Assembly (NCBI RefSeq): GCF_018802605.1
Contig: NZ_CP069161.1
Coordinates: 3,906,001 to 3,970,000, forward strand
Direction: 5' to 3'
Source: Paludibacterium paludis
GTDB taxonomy: Bacteria > Pseudomonadota > Gammaproteobacteria > Burkholderiales > Chromobacteriaceae
DNA length: 64,000 bases
Position numbers and translations under genes: made by a program. Shown one piece after another: positions 36,373 to 45,674 of this stretch (position 1 is its first letter; each line of letters begins with the position of its first letter). The notes beneath the pieces were generated by a model, which was not told where the DNA came from, searched no databases, and saw only the letters and a list, made by a program, of their open reading frames with translations.

Positions 36373-37662
36373 TCACGGAGCATTGAACGGGCCCCACGCG
36401 GGGTCCTGCACATCTCCGTTGATCACGGCCAGCTTCATCTTGCTGCTGCCATCCACCGTGGCGGCGTACAACACGCTCTTGCCACCGGCTTCACTGGCGT
36501 AAAGCACCATGCGGCCATTGGGCGCATAGCTTGGTCGTTCGTTGTCCGGTCCATCCGACAGATAGCGGTCGCCGCCGCCCATCTCCTGGATCACCACCCG
36601 GAATTTGCCGCCCTCGCGGCGCACATAGGTAAAGCTCTTGCCATCCGGCGCGACACGTGGCGACACGTTGTACCCGCCGTTCCAGCTTAGCCGCTGCACG
36701 GCGCCGCCCTGTGTCGGCACACTGTAAATCTGTGGTCCGCCCGCGCGATCCGAAACGAACAGCAACCGGCCGCCATCGGGTGTGAAGGTCGGTTCGGTGT
36801 CGATACCGTCACTGTGAACGACACGGCGCGGCGAACCGCCGGACGCGTTCATCAGGTAAATCTGTGAATTACCCGAGGTCGTCAGCACCACGGCGAGCGT
36901 GGAGCCGTCAGGCGACCAGGCAGGCGCCGAATTGCTGCCCTTGAAATTCGCCACGGCGCGCCGCGATCCGGTCGCCAGATCCTGCACCCATACCACGGGT
37001 TTCTGGGTCTCGAAGGACACATACGCAAGGTAACGGCCGTTCGGCGACCAGACCGGCGACATGATCGGCTCTTTCGAGCGCAGGATGGTTTGCGCCCGGG
37101 CGCCGTCGACATCGGCGATCTGCAGCTGATAACTGCGTCCCGATTTCAGGACATACGCGATGCGGGTATTGAAAATTCCCTTCTGCCCGGTGATCGCCTC
37201 ATAAATCATGTCGGCGATGGTATGCGCGACTTCGCGCACGCGATCCGGACCGACCGTGAACTGTCCCGCGGTCAACTGCTTGTGCTGGGCGATATCCATC
37301 AGGCGGAAGCTGATAGTCATCTGCCCGCCGGGAGCCGCCTCGACCTTGCCGATGGCGATCGACTGCACGCCCTTCGCCTGCCACAGCGGATATTTCAGGT
37401 CCGCCGGCTCGAAAGGCACATTGGGCACATCCGCGCCATCCACGAGACGAAACTCGCCCGACAGGGACAGGTCGTTACGTACGACCGGAGTCAGGTTGCC
37501 GCCAGCCCGCGCGGTCTCATCCTTGAAAGGCGCGATGGTAATGGCGTGGCGATTGGCGCCACCGCCGATGATGTCGATCACCATTTCCGCCCGCGCCGCC
37601 GGCATCGCGGCGGCCAGCATCAGCGCCATGCCGGCGTAGATGAGAGTCCTGAAATTGGCCAT
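36373..37662 (-). CDS. tolB: Tol-Pal system periplasmic protein TolB
   Basis: 429-aa TolB: a signal peptide (MALMLAAAMPAARA), an N-terminal alpha/beta domain (about 25-160, ending near MIYEAITGQKGIF), and a beta-propeller of WD40-like PD40 repeats (PVWSPNGRYLAYVSFE, PAWSPDGSTLAVVL, PTFTPDGGRLLFVSDR). It shuttles between Pal and TolA during outer-membrane constriction. It is 57 bp after tolA. Confidence 0.97.
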   Translation of the reverse strand: MANFRTLIYAGMALMLAAAMPAARAEMVIDIIGGGANRHAITIAPFKDETARAGGNLTPVVRNDLSLSGEFRLVDGADVPNVPFEPADLKYPLWQAKGVQSIAIGKVEAAPGGQMTISFRLMDIAQHKQLTAGQFTVGPDRVREVAHTIADMIYEAITGQKGIFNTRIAYVLKSGRSYQLQIADVDGARAQTILRSKEPIMSPVWSPNGRYLAYVSFETQKPVVWVQDLATGSRRAVANFKGSNSAPAWSPDGSTLAVVLTTSGNSQIYLMNASGGSPRRVVHSDGIDTEPTFTPDGGRLLFVSDRAGGPQIYSVPTQGGAVQRLSWNGGYNVSPRVAPDGKSFTYVRREGGKFRVVIQEMGGGDRYLSDGPDNERPSYAPNGRMVLYASEAGGKSVLYAATVDGSSKMKLAVINGDVQDPAWGPFNAP

Positions 37663-37719
37663 GAGTTCCCTCTATCGCAACAAATATCTGATTTGGTTAG
37701 TTCATATACGTCTTGCAAG

Positions 37720-38595
37720 CTATTTCGGACTAAAGCGCAAGGTCAGGCGCCGGTAGTCAGTAAAACTTGCTCCGGCAGGCAATGCCGGAAAAACCTTCGC
37801 GTCCCAGATGGCGCGCATCACCGCGTCGTCGTAGGCGCGGTTGCCACTGGACGTCACCAGCTTCACGTCGCGCACTTCCAGGCTGGGCAACAACGTCACC
37901 AGGACAATCGCCTGGGGATTGCCCGTCATGTCGGGAGGCATCTGCACCAGCGGCCGGACCTTGGCCTGCACGCGGGAAGCATAGCCGTCGCGCGCACCGT
38001 TGCCGCTCGCCGCGCCACCGGCCACGCCATTGGCCGCGCCGGCCTGATCCCGCTTCGCGGTGGCCGGGCGCGTGGTATTGGCACTGTTCAGATCCGCCAA
38101 GAGATCGTCGGCCACCGGGTTGTAACGCGGCGCCGTGCGGCTGCCCTTGCCGGACGGCGCCACCGACGGATGCGCCGGCTTCGCCGCCGGCGCGGGATGA
38201 GACTCGGGTTTCACCCTGGGCTGGGGCACGGGCTCTGGCACCGGTTTGGGCCGCGGCTCCGGTTTCGGTCTGGGCTTCTCGGAAGGCTTTGACGCCTCGG
38301 CTTTGCGCGGCGCGGGCTTGTCTTCGCGGTGCAGATTGACGTCGGCCCTGGGGGTTTCCTCCAGCGGCTCGGGCCGGACATCCGGCTCGGGCGCCGGCGC
38401 GACGTTCACGGCGGGTGCGGCGGACGGAGGAGGAGGTGGCGCGCTGCTCCACAATTCGACGGCAACCGGCGCCTCGTCCTGGGGCGCCTTGCGGGTCATG
38501 CCGAACCAGATCGCCCCGGCCAGCACCGCCAGATGCAGGAGGACGGAGACGACCAGCGATCCGGACAGACTGTCGCGTCCGCGAGATGCGCTCAT
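37720..38595 (-). CDS. tolA: TolA inner-membrane protein
   Basis: 291-aa TolA. One N-terminal helix (GSLVVSVLLHLAVLAGAIWFG) is followed by a proline-, lysine- and arginine-rich middle (about 45-180), here rich in PKPEPRPKPVPEP rather than the long alanine helix of E. coli, and a C-terminal TolA/TonB-like domain (YASRVQAKVRPLV, then VKLVTSSGNRAYDDAVMRAIW). It spans the periplasm and links TolQR energy to Pal. Its ATG overlaps the tolR stop by 4 bp (ATGA). Confidence 0.93.
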   Translation of the reverse strand: MSASRGRDSLSGSLVVSVLLHLAVLAGAIWFGMTRKAPQDEAPVAVELWSSAPPPPPSAAPAVNVAPAPEPDVRPEPLEETPRADVNLHREDKPAPRKAEASKPSEKPRPKPEPRPKPVPEPVPQPRVKPESHPAPAAKPAHPSVAPSGKGSRTAPRYNPVADDLLADLNSANTTRPATAKRDQAGAANGVAGGAASGNGARDGYASRVQAKVRPLVQMPPDMTGNPQAIVLVTLLPSLEVRDVKLVTSSGNRAYDDAVMRAIWDAKVFPALPAGASFTDYRRLTLRFSPK

Positions 38596-39002
38596 CCGTT
38601 CGCGCCCTGTTTGACGGTCAGCGCCACGCGCTTGATGCCGGCCTTGTGCAAGAGGTCGGCGACGTGGATCACCTCGGAATACTTGAGATCCTTGTTCGCC
38701 GAAATGGCGAAGGCCTGGTCGGGAGAACCCAGCCCCTTGACGATATCGACCAGTTCCTCGGCGGAACCGGCGTTGATCGACTTGTCGGCGGTTTTCACGA
38801 TGATGTGCGCGCTGTCCTCGATCACCACCTCAACCGGCCGGGCGTCCACATTGCGCGCGCGCGATACACTCGGCACGTCGATCACCCCCGGCGTGAACAT
38901 GGGAGCGGTCACCATGAAGATAACCAGCAGCACCAGCATCACATCGATGTAGGGCACGACATTCATTTGATTGACCTGGCGGCGGGGACGGCGATTCAGC
39001 AT
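38592..39002 (-). CDS. tolR: TolR biopolymer-transport protein
   Basis: 136-aa ExbD/TolR protein. The N-terminal arginine-rich segment leads into the membrane helix with the proton-path aspartate (VVPYIDVMLVLLVIFMV, Asp20), followed by a periplasmic domain (PDQAFAISANKDLKYSEVI). It should work with TolQ and TolA. No tolQ gene is upstream: the next gene on this strand is an O-methyltransferase 93 bp away. Confidence 0.95.
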   Translation of the reverse strand: MLNRRPRRQVNQMNVVPYIDVMLVLLVIFMVTAPMFTPGVIDVPSVSRARNVDARPVEVVIEDSAHIIVKTADKSINAGSAEELVDIVKGLGSPDQAFAISANKDLKYSEVIHVADLLHKAGIKRVALTVKQGANG

Positions 39003-39095
39003 GGCGATTTGGGCATTGGGAACTTATCCATCATACACCTTGCACCAGCACGGAATGATGGGGAAATTAATGGGACTGGCATTGACATGAAAAGT

Positions 39096-39764
39096 TCACC
39101 GTTTCATGAGCAGGGTCATGCCATCGCCGATCGGCAGCAGACAGAGCGCGACGCGCTCATCCTTCACCAGGGAGGCATTGAACGCGTGCATGACGTGAAC
39201 GCCGGGCGGATCGCTTTTGGCCGGGTCAACCACCCGGCCGCCAAGGAACACGTTGTCGATGGCGATGATGCCGCCCGGGCGCACCAGAGTCAGGCATGCC
39301 TCATAGTAATCCGGGGTGCCGGGCTTGTCGGCGTCGATGAAGGCCATGTCGAAGCCGGCGGCGCGCCGCTCTTCTCCGATCAGGGTGTCGAGCGTGCGCA
39401 TGGCGGGCTGAAGCACCAGCCGGATGCGGTCGCGAACACCGGCGCGCTGCCAGTACGTTTCGGCAACACCGGTGAACTCCCGGCTGACATCGCACGCGAC
39501 CACCTCGCCATCCTGTGGCAGGGCCTGCGCCACGCTCAGGGCGCTGTAACCGGTGAACACACCGATCTCCAGATAGCGGCGCACGCCGGTCAGGCGAGCG
39601 AGCCAGGCGAGCAATTGCCCCTGCTCCGGCGCGATCTGCATCTTCGCCATGCGGTGCGTGGCGGTGAATTCGCGCAGTTCGCGCTGAACGGGGGTCTCCG
39701 TCACGCCGACCTTGAGCAGGTAGTCGTGAATGGCGGAATCAAAAGAAGGTGAACGGCGAGTCAT
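39096..39764 (-). CDS. SAM-dependent O-methyltransferase, family 3
   Basis: 222-aa class I methyltransferase resembling caffeoyl-CoA and catechol O-methyltransferases. SAM site: YLEIGVFTGYSALSVAQALP. Metal and substrate region: FIDADKPGTPDYYEACL and IAIDNVFLGGRV. Bacterial members act on many catechol-like substrates; this one is not assigned. It lies between tolR and the DUF3460 gene on the same strand, in the place where tolQ would be expected. Confidence 0.88.
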   Translation of the reverse strand: MTRRSPSFDSAIHDYLLKVGVTETPVQRELREFTATHRMAKMQIAPEQGQLLAWLARLTGVRRYLEIGVFTGYSALSVAQALPQDGEVVACDVSREFTGVAETYWQRAGVRDRIRLVLQPAMRTLDTLIGEERRAAGFDMAFIDADKPGTPDYYEACLTLVRPGGIIAIDNVFLGGRVVDPAKSDPPGVHVMHAFNASLVKDERVALCLLPIGDGMTLLMKR

Positions 39765-39791
39765 CGGGTCAAGTCGGGTCCGAAATGCGAA

Positions 39792-39811
39792 ACGCCCGGG
39801 TTAGCGGGCGT
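39792..39811 (-). terminator. Terminator-like hairpin after the DUF3460 gene
   Basis: ACGCCCG pairs with CGGGCGT around a 6-base loop about 20 bp after the DUF3460 stop. The minus-strand tail TTTCGCATTTCG is only moderately T-rich. Confidence 0.45.
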
Positions 39812-39832
39812 CGGAGCGGGAAAGCCGGTCTA

Positions 39833-40012
39833 TCAGTCCGGCTGGTATACGTACGGTTTCTGGGCGACACGCGACTCTTTCCAGCGGCGCTGGTCGTCCA
39901 GATCGACCTGGCGGTCCCACCAGGTCAGGCGCAATTCGCGGCGCTCGGTCTCCACCTTGGGATTCTCGTCCAGAAACGCGTTCATGAACCGGGTAAAGTC
40001 GGATTGGTACAT
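39833..40012 (-). CDS. DUF3460 family small protein
   Basis: 59-aa protein matching DUF3460, found mainly in betaproteobacteria: MYQSDFTRFMNAFLDENP, RLTWWDRQVDLDDQRR and a terminal YVYQPD. The function is unknown. The ATG at 40012 has AAGGA eight bases upstream; the next in-frame ATG at 40021 sits too close to that site. It lies 60 bp after the diguanylate cyclase gene on the same strand. Confidence 0.82.
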   Translation of the reverse strand: MYQSDFTRFMNAFLDENPKVETERRELRLTWWDRQVDLDDQRRWKESRVAQKPYVYQPD

Positions 40013-40072
40013 CCTGATCATCCTTTGTGTCCTGTCGGGGGAAGTGTACTGCAAAACGTCCGTCATGGCACG

Positions 40073-41590
40073 TCAGCAGACGGCTTCCGGTTCCCGTTTG
40101 TCGCCATACATCTTGCGGTCCGCGACCGAAAGGAGCTCCTCGATCAGCACACCGTCCTCCGGATAATAGGCCACGCCGATGCTGACGCCCACCCGGATCC
40201 GGTGCTCCTCCACTTCGAAGATCTCCTCGATCGAGCCCTTCAGGCGCGCCACCACACGATCGACCTCGCGGTAGGACTCGATGTCCTCGAGCAGCACCAC
40301 GAATTCGTCGCCACCCAGCCGGGCCACGGTATCCTCGCTGCGCAAGGCCTGCTTCATCCGCGTCGCGATCATCTGCAGAATCCGGTCGCCGACCACATGC
40401 CCATACGTGTCGTTCACCGGCTTGAAGCGGTCCAGATCGAGGAACAGTACCGCCAGACGCTTGCCGCTGCGATTGAGCCGCGAAATGGCATGCTGCAGGC
40501 GGTCATAAAACAGCCCGCGATTGGCAAGACCGGTCAGGCGATCATGGTTGGCGAGATAAAAAAGCCGCGCTTCGCGTTCCACGCGGCTGCTCAGATAGCG
40601 GCGGTAGCTTTCACAGCCGAGCCAGAGCAGCACCATGGTCACCAGCGACAGGGCCGCGCTCATGCCCCATTCGAACAGGCCGATCTGTTTCCAGCCCAAC
40701 TGCCAGCTCACGCTGAGAATCAGCGGCTGCGCCTCGCTGCCGACCTGGCGGACACGCTCGAGCCTTGGAAAGATGCGCGACTCCAGCCACCCCGATGGCG
40801 GCTCCGCCACATTGACGAACCAGCCTTGCGGAGCGCTCGGGGAGAAACGCTTGTGCCACAGCCGCACGGCCATTCCCGGGGGAAGATCACCGACCTGCGA
40901 CGACAGGGATCCGGTGCGGACCATCATGCCGACAAAATGCCAGGGCATGCCGCCAGCCGAAACATAAGTCGACAAATCGTCGGAAGGACGCACCATCAGA
41001 TAAGCGGCCCGGCCGTCGGCCCAGTCGAAAGAACGCGACGCCGCGCTGCGCCCGCTTTCGATGGCGTCAAGCAGGGTATCGCGCAAAAAATCATTGGTGG
41101 CGATATCGGCGCCCAGCCAGCGCGAGCTGATCCGGTTGGACGGTTCGATGAAGGTGACGGGAAATCCCTCCTCGCTCAACGCGACGGAGCCGGCGGCGCC
41201 TTTGCCGTCCTTGTCCAGACCGTGAATCGTGTACATCATGCCGTGCCGCGCCCGGGCTTCTTTGAGAAAGCTGTCGCGCGAAGCGAGCGGCACGCGCTCG
41301 ATGCGCATCACGGCGATGATCTGGGGGTAGCGCTGCAGGAACTGGCGGACGAACTGACGTTCTTCCTGTCCGCCGTTTTTCATGCCAAGACCGGTGAATG
41401 TTGCGTAACTGTCGAGCACAGCTTCATTGACCTGAAGCTTTTGCCCGATGTTTTCGAAGAGCTGCTGGCTGATGCGGGTGAACTCGGTCTGTGCCTCGGA
41501 CACGGCCCGGCTGGCGAAAGACAGTCCGGTCAGAACCGTCAATACCAGCCATAGCAAGCCGCTGGCGAGATAGACCGATCTCATCTGCAT
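40073..41590 (-). CDS. CHASE-domain diguanylate cyclase
   Basis: 505-aa membrane c-di-GMP synthase. There is a helix at about residues 7-27, an extracytoplasmic CHASE sensor (about 70-290: PQIIAVMRIERVPLASRDSF, then FIEPSNRISSRWLGADIATN), a second helix (about 300-320), then a GGDEF domain. The catalytic motif is intact (ARLGGDEFVVLLED) and an inhibitory I-site RxxD (RSED) stands five residues before it, so product feedback is expected. The CHASE ligand is unknown. A second ATG two codons in is equally possible. It lies downstream of the receiver-TPR gene on the same strand. Confidence 0.92.
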   Translation of the reverse strand: MQMRSVYLASGLLWLVLTVLTGLSFASRAVSEAQTEFTRISQQLFENIGQKLQVNEAVLDSYATFTGLGMKNGGQEERQFVRQFLQRYPQIIAVMRIERVPLASRDSFLKEARARHGMMYTIHGLDKDGKGAAGSVALSEEGFPVTFIEPSNRISSRWLGADIATNDFLRDTLLDAIESGRSAASRSFDWADGRAAYLMVRPSDDLSTYVSAGGMPWHFVGMMVRTGSLSSQVGDLPPGMAVRLWHKRFSPSAPQGWFVNVAEPPSGWLESRIFPRLERVRQVGSEAQPLILSVSWQLGWKQIGLFEWGMSAALSLVTMVLLWLGCESYRRYLSSRVEREARLFYLANHDRLTGLANRGLFYDRLQHAISRLNRSGKRLAVLFLDLDRFKPVNDTYGHVVGDRILQMIATRMKQALRSEDTVARLGGDEFVVLLEDIESYREVDRVVARLKGSIEEIFEVEEHRIRVGVSIGVAYYPEDGVLIEELLSVADRKMYGDKREPEAVC

Positions 41591-41671
41591 GTGTTACTTG
41601 AGCCTAGAGGGAAATATTAAAGAGCATTAATGGTAGAGCATAGCGCATTGTTTGGTTGTTAATTCAAGCCA

Positions 41672-41700
41672 ATTAGGTATTTACACTTAACTTAAATCAA
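41672..41700 (-). promoter_or_regulatory. Weak candidate promoter for the cyclase gene
   Basis: In the AT-rich 156-bp gap 41591-41746, minus-strand TTGATT (41695-41700) and CCTAAT (41672-41677) are separated by 17 bases. Nothing else was recognised in this gap. Confidence 0.35.
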
Positions 41701-41746
41701 ACAACATGGAATGCGGACATCATTGCCAGCCATAGGATAACACAGC

Positions 41747-43420
41747 TTACAGCCCCCAGTGCGGTTTCCCCGACTTCTCCGTCAGTACACGCCAGGACTG
41801 CAGGATCTTCTGGAACTTGTTGTTGGCCGGCGCCACCTCGCGCACCCGCCGCAACAGCTCGGCCGCGCGTCGCATGTGGCTTTCATGCCAGCCGGCATGG
41901 TGAACATAGGCCACCGTCGCGTTGGCCAGGTTGAGCATCACCTGCACATTGTCCGGCATGTCCTCGAGCGCCCGGGCGAAACGCTCGATCGCCCCTTCGA
42001 AATCGCCGCCCTGGGCGTCGCGCACGGCGCGGTTGTTCAGATCCACCACCGACTGCACATTCGAGGCGATCAGATCGCGGCCGATCTCGCCTCGTCCGAC
42101 TTCTTCGAACAGATCGCCGAGCGACCCGAGCAGCGCTTCGTCGTCGTGGTGATTGCGCACCAGATCGCACAAGGTGGCGTCCCCGAGGTCATTGCGTTTT
42201 TGCGCATAACAGGCGCGGGCGAACTCCATGCGCGAACCAGGATCGGGCGAAGCGGTCATCACCCCGAGACGCTCGTGCGCCCCTTCGAGCAGCGACGCGG
42301 CGCGCGCGTGATTGCCGCTGGCTGTCTGCAGCTGGCTGTCCACCACATCGGCCATCCATTCGCCCAGCTCGTTGTAGCGGTAATCCCGGCGCAGGCTGGC
42401 CAGCGTGCGCGCCGCCGCGCCGGCCTCGCCCTGCGCCAGTTGCACCCGTGCCAACGTGGCGTAATGCGTCGGATGGCGGTGCCAGGTGTACTTGGCGATG
42501 TCCAGCACCTGCCGGCTGGCCTGGGCCGCCACGCCCAGATCCTTGTTCATCATCGCCACTTCGGCCAGCTGCTGCTGGCGCCGGATCACCACCGGCGACA
42601 GATCGGCGGCGGTCTTGAGCACCGACTGCGCCTGCGGCAGATCGTGGCTCAGCCGGTGCAGGCGCGCCAGCCAATCGTACGCTTCCATCACCCGATCATT
42701 GTCGGCGAGCACATCCTCGAACAGCAGCCGCGCCTCCTGGTAGGCCTTCAGGCCGCTGAGCGCCTTGGCCAGCCCCATCTTCGCCCAGGGCACATTTTTC
42801 AGGGCGAGCACTTCACTGTACAGGACGCGGGCGGTGTCGTAGTCGCCGATCTTCAGCGACAACGAGCCCTTGAGTTTCATGAAATCCAGCGTGAATTCGC
42901 CGCGTTCGCGGATCTTGCGCGTGCAGGTTTCGATCGCCGCGAGGTATTCGTGCTTGAGAATGGCCTCGTCGACCAGCCGGAACGCCGCGCGGCGGCGGAT
43001 GGCTTTGGCCAGGCGCTGCGACAGCACTTCCCCGGTGAAGGGTTTGAGCAGGTAGTCGTCCGGCGCGAGCTCCGCCGCCGAAATCACCCGCTGGGAACGC
43101 CGCTCGCCGGTCACGATCATGAAGACGCAGGACTGCTTGACGAGATTGCGCTCCTTCACTTCCTCGAACAGGTACAGACCGTCGTACCCATTGCCCAGGT
43201 CGTAATCACACAGCACCACATCGAACTCGAAACGACTCATTTTCGCGAGGGCGTCGCCGGCCTTGCTCGCGAACTCCACCTTGTCCACGCCGAACGAGGA
43301 CAGGGTCATCGCCAGCGCCCGCTGCATCTCGGGAACACTGTCGACCACCAGGAACAGTTTGCGCGCAAACGGGTCGGCCGGTTCCTGGGCCGGACGGCGG
43401 GCGGGAGCGTCATCGTTCAT
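41747..43420 (-). CDS. Response regulator: receiver plus TPR repeats
   Basis: 557-aa protein. The receiver (about 20-140) is intact: Asp27, phospho-acceptor Asp72 in LCDYDLG, Thr104 and Lys126. The rest is helical TPR-like repeats (about 150-540: GDYDTARVLYSEVLALKN, GLKAYQEARLLFEDVLADND, FEGAIERFARALEDMPDN). There is no DNA-binding or enzymatic output, so it should act through protein contacts. It precedes a GGDEF gene on the same strand, suggesting a link to c-di-GMP or motility control, but no kinase gene is adjacent. Confidence 0.88.
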   Translation of the reverse strand: MNDDAPARRPAQEPADPFARKLFLVVDSVPEMQRALAMTLSSFGVDKVEFASKAGDALAKMSRFEFDVVLCDYDLGNGYDGLYLFEEVKERNLVKQSCVFMIVTGERRSQRVISAAELAPDDYLLKPFTGEVLSQRLAKAIRRRAAFRLVDEAILKHEYLAAIETCTRKIRERGEFTLDFMKLKGSLSLKIGDYDTARVLYSEVLALKNVPWAKMGLAKALSGLKAYQEARLLFEDVLADNDRVMEAYDWLARLHRLSHDLPQAQSVLKTAADLSPVVIRRQQQLAEVAMMNKDLGVAAQASRQVLDIAKYTWHRHPTHYATLARVQLAQGEAGAAARTLASLRRDYRYNELGEWMADVVDSQLQTASGNHARAASLLEGAHERLGVMTASPDPGSRMEFARACYAQKRNDLGDATLCDLVRNHHDDEALLGSLGDLFEEVGRGEIGRDLIASNVQSVVDLNNRAVRDAQGGDFEGAIERFARALEDMPDNVQVMLNLANATVAYVHHAGWHESHMRRAAELLRRVREVAPANNKFQKILQSWRVLTEKSGKPHWGL

Positions 43421-43448
43421 CGGGGGCGTCCTGTTCCACGAAAAGACC

Positions 43449-45599
43449 TCATACCGGCGTCAGTTTGGCGAACCGCAGATCCAGCCACTTGAGGCCTTGT
43501 TCGGCGAAATTGATCTGCAGCCGCGCATCCTGGCCGCTTCCTTCGGCATTGACCACCACGCCGGTGCCGAAACGCGCATGCGACACGCTCTGCCCAATGG
43601 CAAAGCCCGCCAGATCCCTGGCGTGCGATACCGGCATGCCGTCGCCGAGCCACGGCGCTCGCGCCGCCTCGCGCTCGGGAGCCGGGCGGCGACCGGACGA
43701 CAGCACCCGCAGCAGTTCGGCCGGCACTTCATCAACAAAGCGCGAGCGGATCGGATAGCGGCTCTGGCCATGCAGCATGCGCGACTGGGCGCAGGTCAGG
43801 TACAAACGCTGCCGGGCCCGCGTGATGGCGACATACATCAGCCGCCGCTCCTCCTCGAGCCCCTTCTGGTCGTTGAAACTGTTCTCGTGGGGAAACAGTC
43901 CTTCCTCGAGGCCCGAGACGAACACGGCGCCGAACTCCAACCCTTTCGCGGAATGCACCGTCATCAGCTGGATCGCGTCCTCGCCGGCCTCGGCCTGATG
44001 GTCTCCGGCCTCGAGCGAGGCCGCCGACAGGAACTCGATCAGCGCCTGCGACGGATCGTCGGCCATGAAACCGGCGGCGGCATTGATCAGTTCGTCAAGG
44101 TTGGCCAGCCGCTCTTCACCTTCTTTGCGATCGGCTTCATACATGTCGCGCAACCCGGAATGATCGATGACGAGGCTCACGGTTTCCGCCAGGGTCAGCC
44201 CCTCGGCTTTGCGACGCAGATCCTCGACGAGCAGCACGAAGCGCCCCAGCGCCGCGGCGGACCGGCCGCCTCCGGCGCCGCAAGCGGCGCGCCACAACGG
44301 AACACCCTGCTCGCGCGACGCCAGCTGAAGGTTTTCCACGGTGCGGGCGCCAATGCCGCGCGCCGGCACATTGATGACCCGCAACAGCGCGTTGTCGTCT
44401 TCCGGATTGGCGACCAGCCTCAGATAGGCGAGCGCGTGCTTGATCTCCTGACGCTCGAAAAAGCGCAGCCCCCCGTAGATCCGGTAAGGCAACCCGGCAT
44501 TCACCAGCGCGTGTTCGAGCGCGCGCGACTGGGCGTTGGAGCGGTACAGCACCGCCATGTCCGCCAGATCGAAGCCTTCGCGCTTGAGGGTGCGGGCCTC
44601 CTCCACGATGAACTCGGCCTCGTCGCCATCCGACCAGGCCTCGTAAAGCCGGATCGGCTCCCCGTCACCGGCGTCGGTCCACAGATTTTTGCCAAGACGG
44701 CCGTCATTGCGTTCGATCAGCGCATTGGCCGCCTTGAGGATGGTGCCCATCGAACGGTAGTTCTGTTCGAGCCGCACCGGCTCAGCAACGGAAAAGTCCG
44801 ACAACAGCGCCCGCATATTGCCGACATCCGCGCCACGGAAGGCGTAGATCGACTGATCGTCGTCGCCCACCGCGAACAGATTCGCGTGCCTGCCCGCCAT
44901 CAGCTTGAGCCAGGCGTACTGCAAGCGGTTGGTATCCTGGAACTCGTCGACCAGGATATAGCGGAACCGCTCGCTGTAATGTTCGCGCAGCGCGGCGTTG
45001 GCGCTGAGCACCTCGAAGCTGCGCAACAGCAGCTCGGCGAAATCGCACACCCCCTCCCGCCGGCACTGGGCGTCGTAGGCGGCATACAGCTCGATCAGCT
45101 TGCGGGTGTAGGCGTCGTGCGCGGAGAGCTTGTCGGCGCGCAGGCCGGATTCCTTGTTGCCGTTGATGAAGTTCTGCACGGCGCGCGGCGGAAACTTCTC
45201 TTCGGACACCTCGAGGCTTTTCAGCAGCCGCTTGATCAACGCCTGCTGGTCCTGGGTATCGAGAATCTGGAAGGTCGCGGGCAGACCGGCGTCGCGGTGA
45301 TGGATGCGCAAGAAGCGGTTGCACAGGCCATGGAAGGTGCCGATCCACATGGCGCGGACATTGACAGGCACCATGGCCGACAGACGGGTCTGCATTTCGC
45401 GCGCGGCCTTGTTGGTGAAGGTCACGGCGAGCACGCCCGCCGGGCTCGCCTGTCCGGTGGACAACAGCCAGGCGATGCGGGTGGTCAGCACGCGGGTCTT
45501 GCCGCTGCCGGCTCCGGCGAGAACCAGCGCGGAGCGGGCGGGCCAGGTGACGGCGCGCAGTTGTTCGGTATTCAGACCGTCAAGCAGATCGGCACTCAT
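43449..45599 (-). CDS. uvrD: DNA helicase II (UvrD)
   Basis: 716-aa superfamily 1A 3'-5' helicase for mismatch and excision repair. Motif I LAGAGSGKT, Ia TFTNKAAREM, II VDEFQDTN, III VGDDDQSIYAFRGA, IV VRLEQNYRS, V VHSAKGLEF and VI YVAITRARQRLYL are all present. The C-terminal tail (about 640-716) is UvrD-like with a final Tudor-like segment (GTGVVVNAEGSGQDARLQINF). The ATG at 45599 is used; a GTG at 45611 is possible. It ends 28 bp before the receiver-TPR start. Confidence 0.95.
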   Translation of the reverse strand: MSADLLDGLNTEQLRAVTWPARSALVLAGAGSGKTRVLTTRIAWLLSTGQASPAGVLAVTFTNKAAREMQTRLSAMVPVNVRAMWIGTFHGLCNRFLRIHHRDAGLPATFQILDTQDQQALIKRLLKSLEVSEEKFPPRAVQNFINGNKESGLRADKLSAHDAYTRKLIELYAAYDAQCRREGVCDFAELLLRSFEVLSANAALREHYSERFRYILVDEFQDTNRLQYAWLKLMAGRHANLFAVGDDDQSIYAFRGADVGNMRALLSDFSVAEPVRLEQNYRSMGTILKAANALIERNDGRLGKNLWTDAGDGEPIRLYEAWSDGDEAEFIVEEARTLKREGFDLADMAVLYRSNAQSRALEHALVNAGLPYRIYGGLRFFERQEIKHALAYLRLVANPEDDNALLRVINVPARGIGARTVENLQLASREQGVPLWRAACGAGGGRSAAALGRFVLLVEDLRRKAEGLTLAETVSLVIDHSGLRDMYEADRKEGEERLANLDELINAAAGFMADDPSQALIEFLSAASLEAGDHQAEAGEDAIQLMTVHSAKGLEFGAVFVSGLEEGLFPHENSFNDQKGLEEERRLMYVAITRARQRLYLTCAQSRMLHGQSRYPIRSRFVDEVPAELLRVLSSGRRPAPEREAARAPWLGDGMPVSHARDLAGFAIGQSVSHARFGTGVVVNAEGSGQDARLQINFAEQGLKWLDLRFAKLTPV

Positions 45600-45674
45600 G
45601 GGGCGGGACACGGTTTCATCAAAACTCCGATTCTACATCAGGCGGCGGATCCCCCGCGCCCCGCGTTGCGCGCT

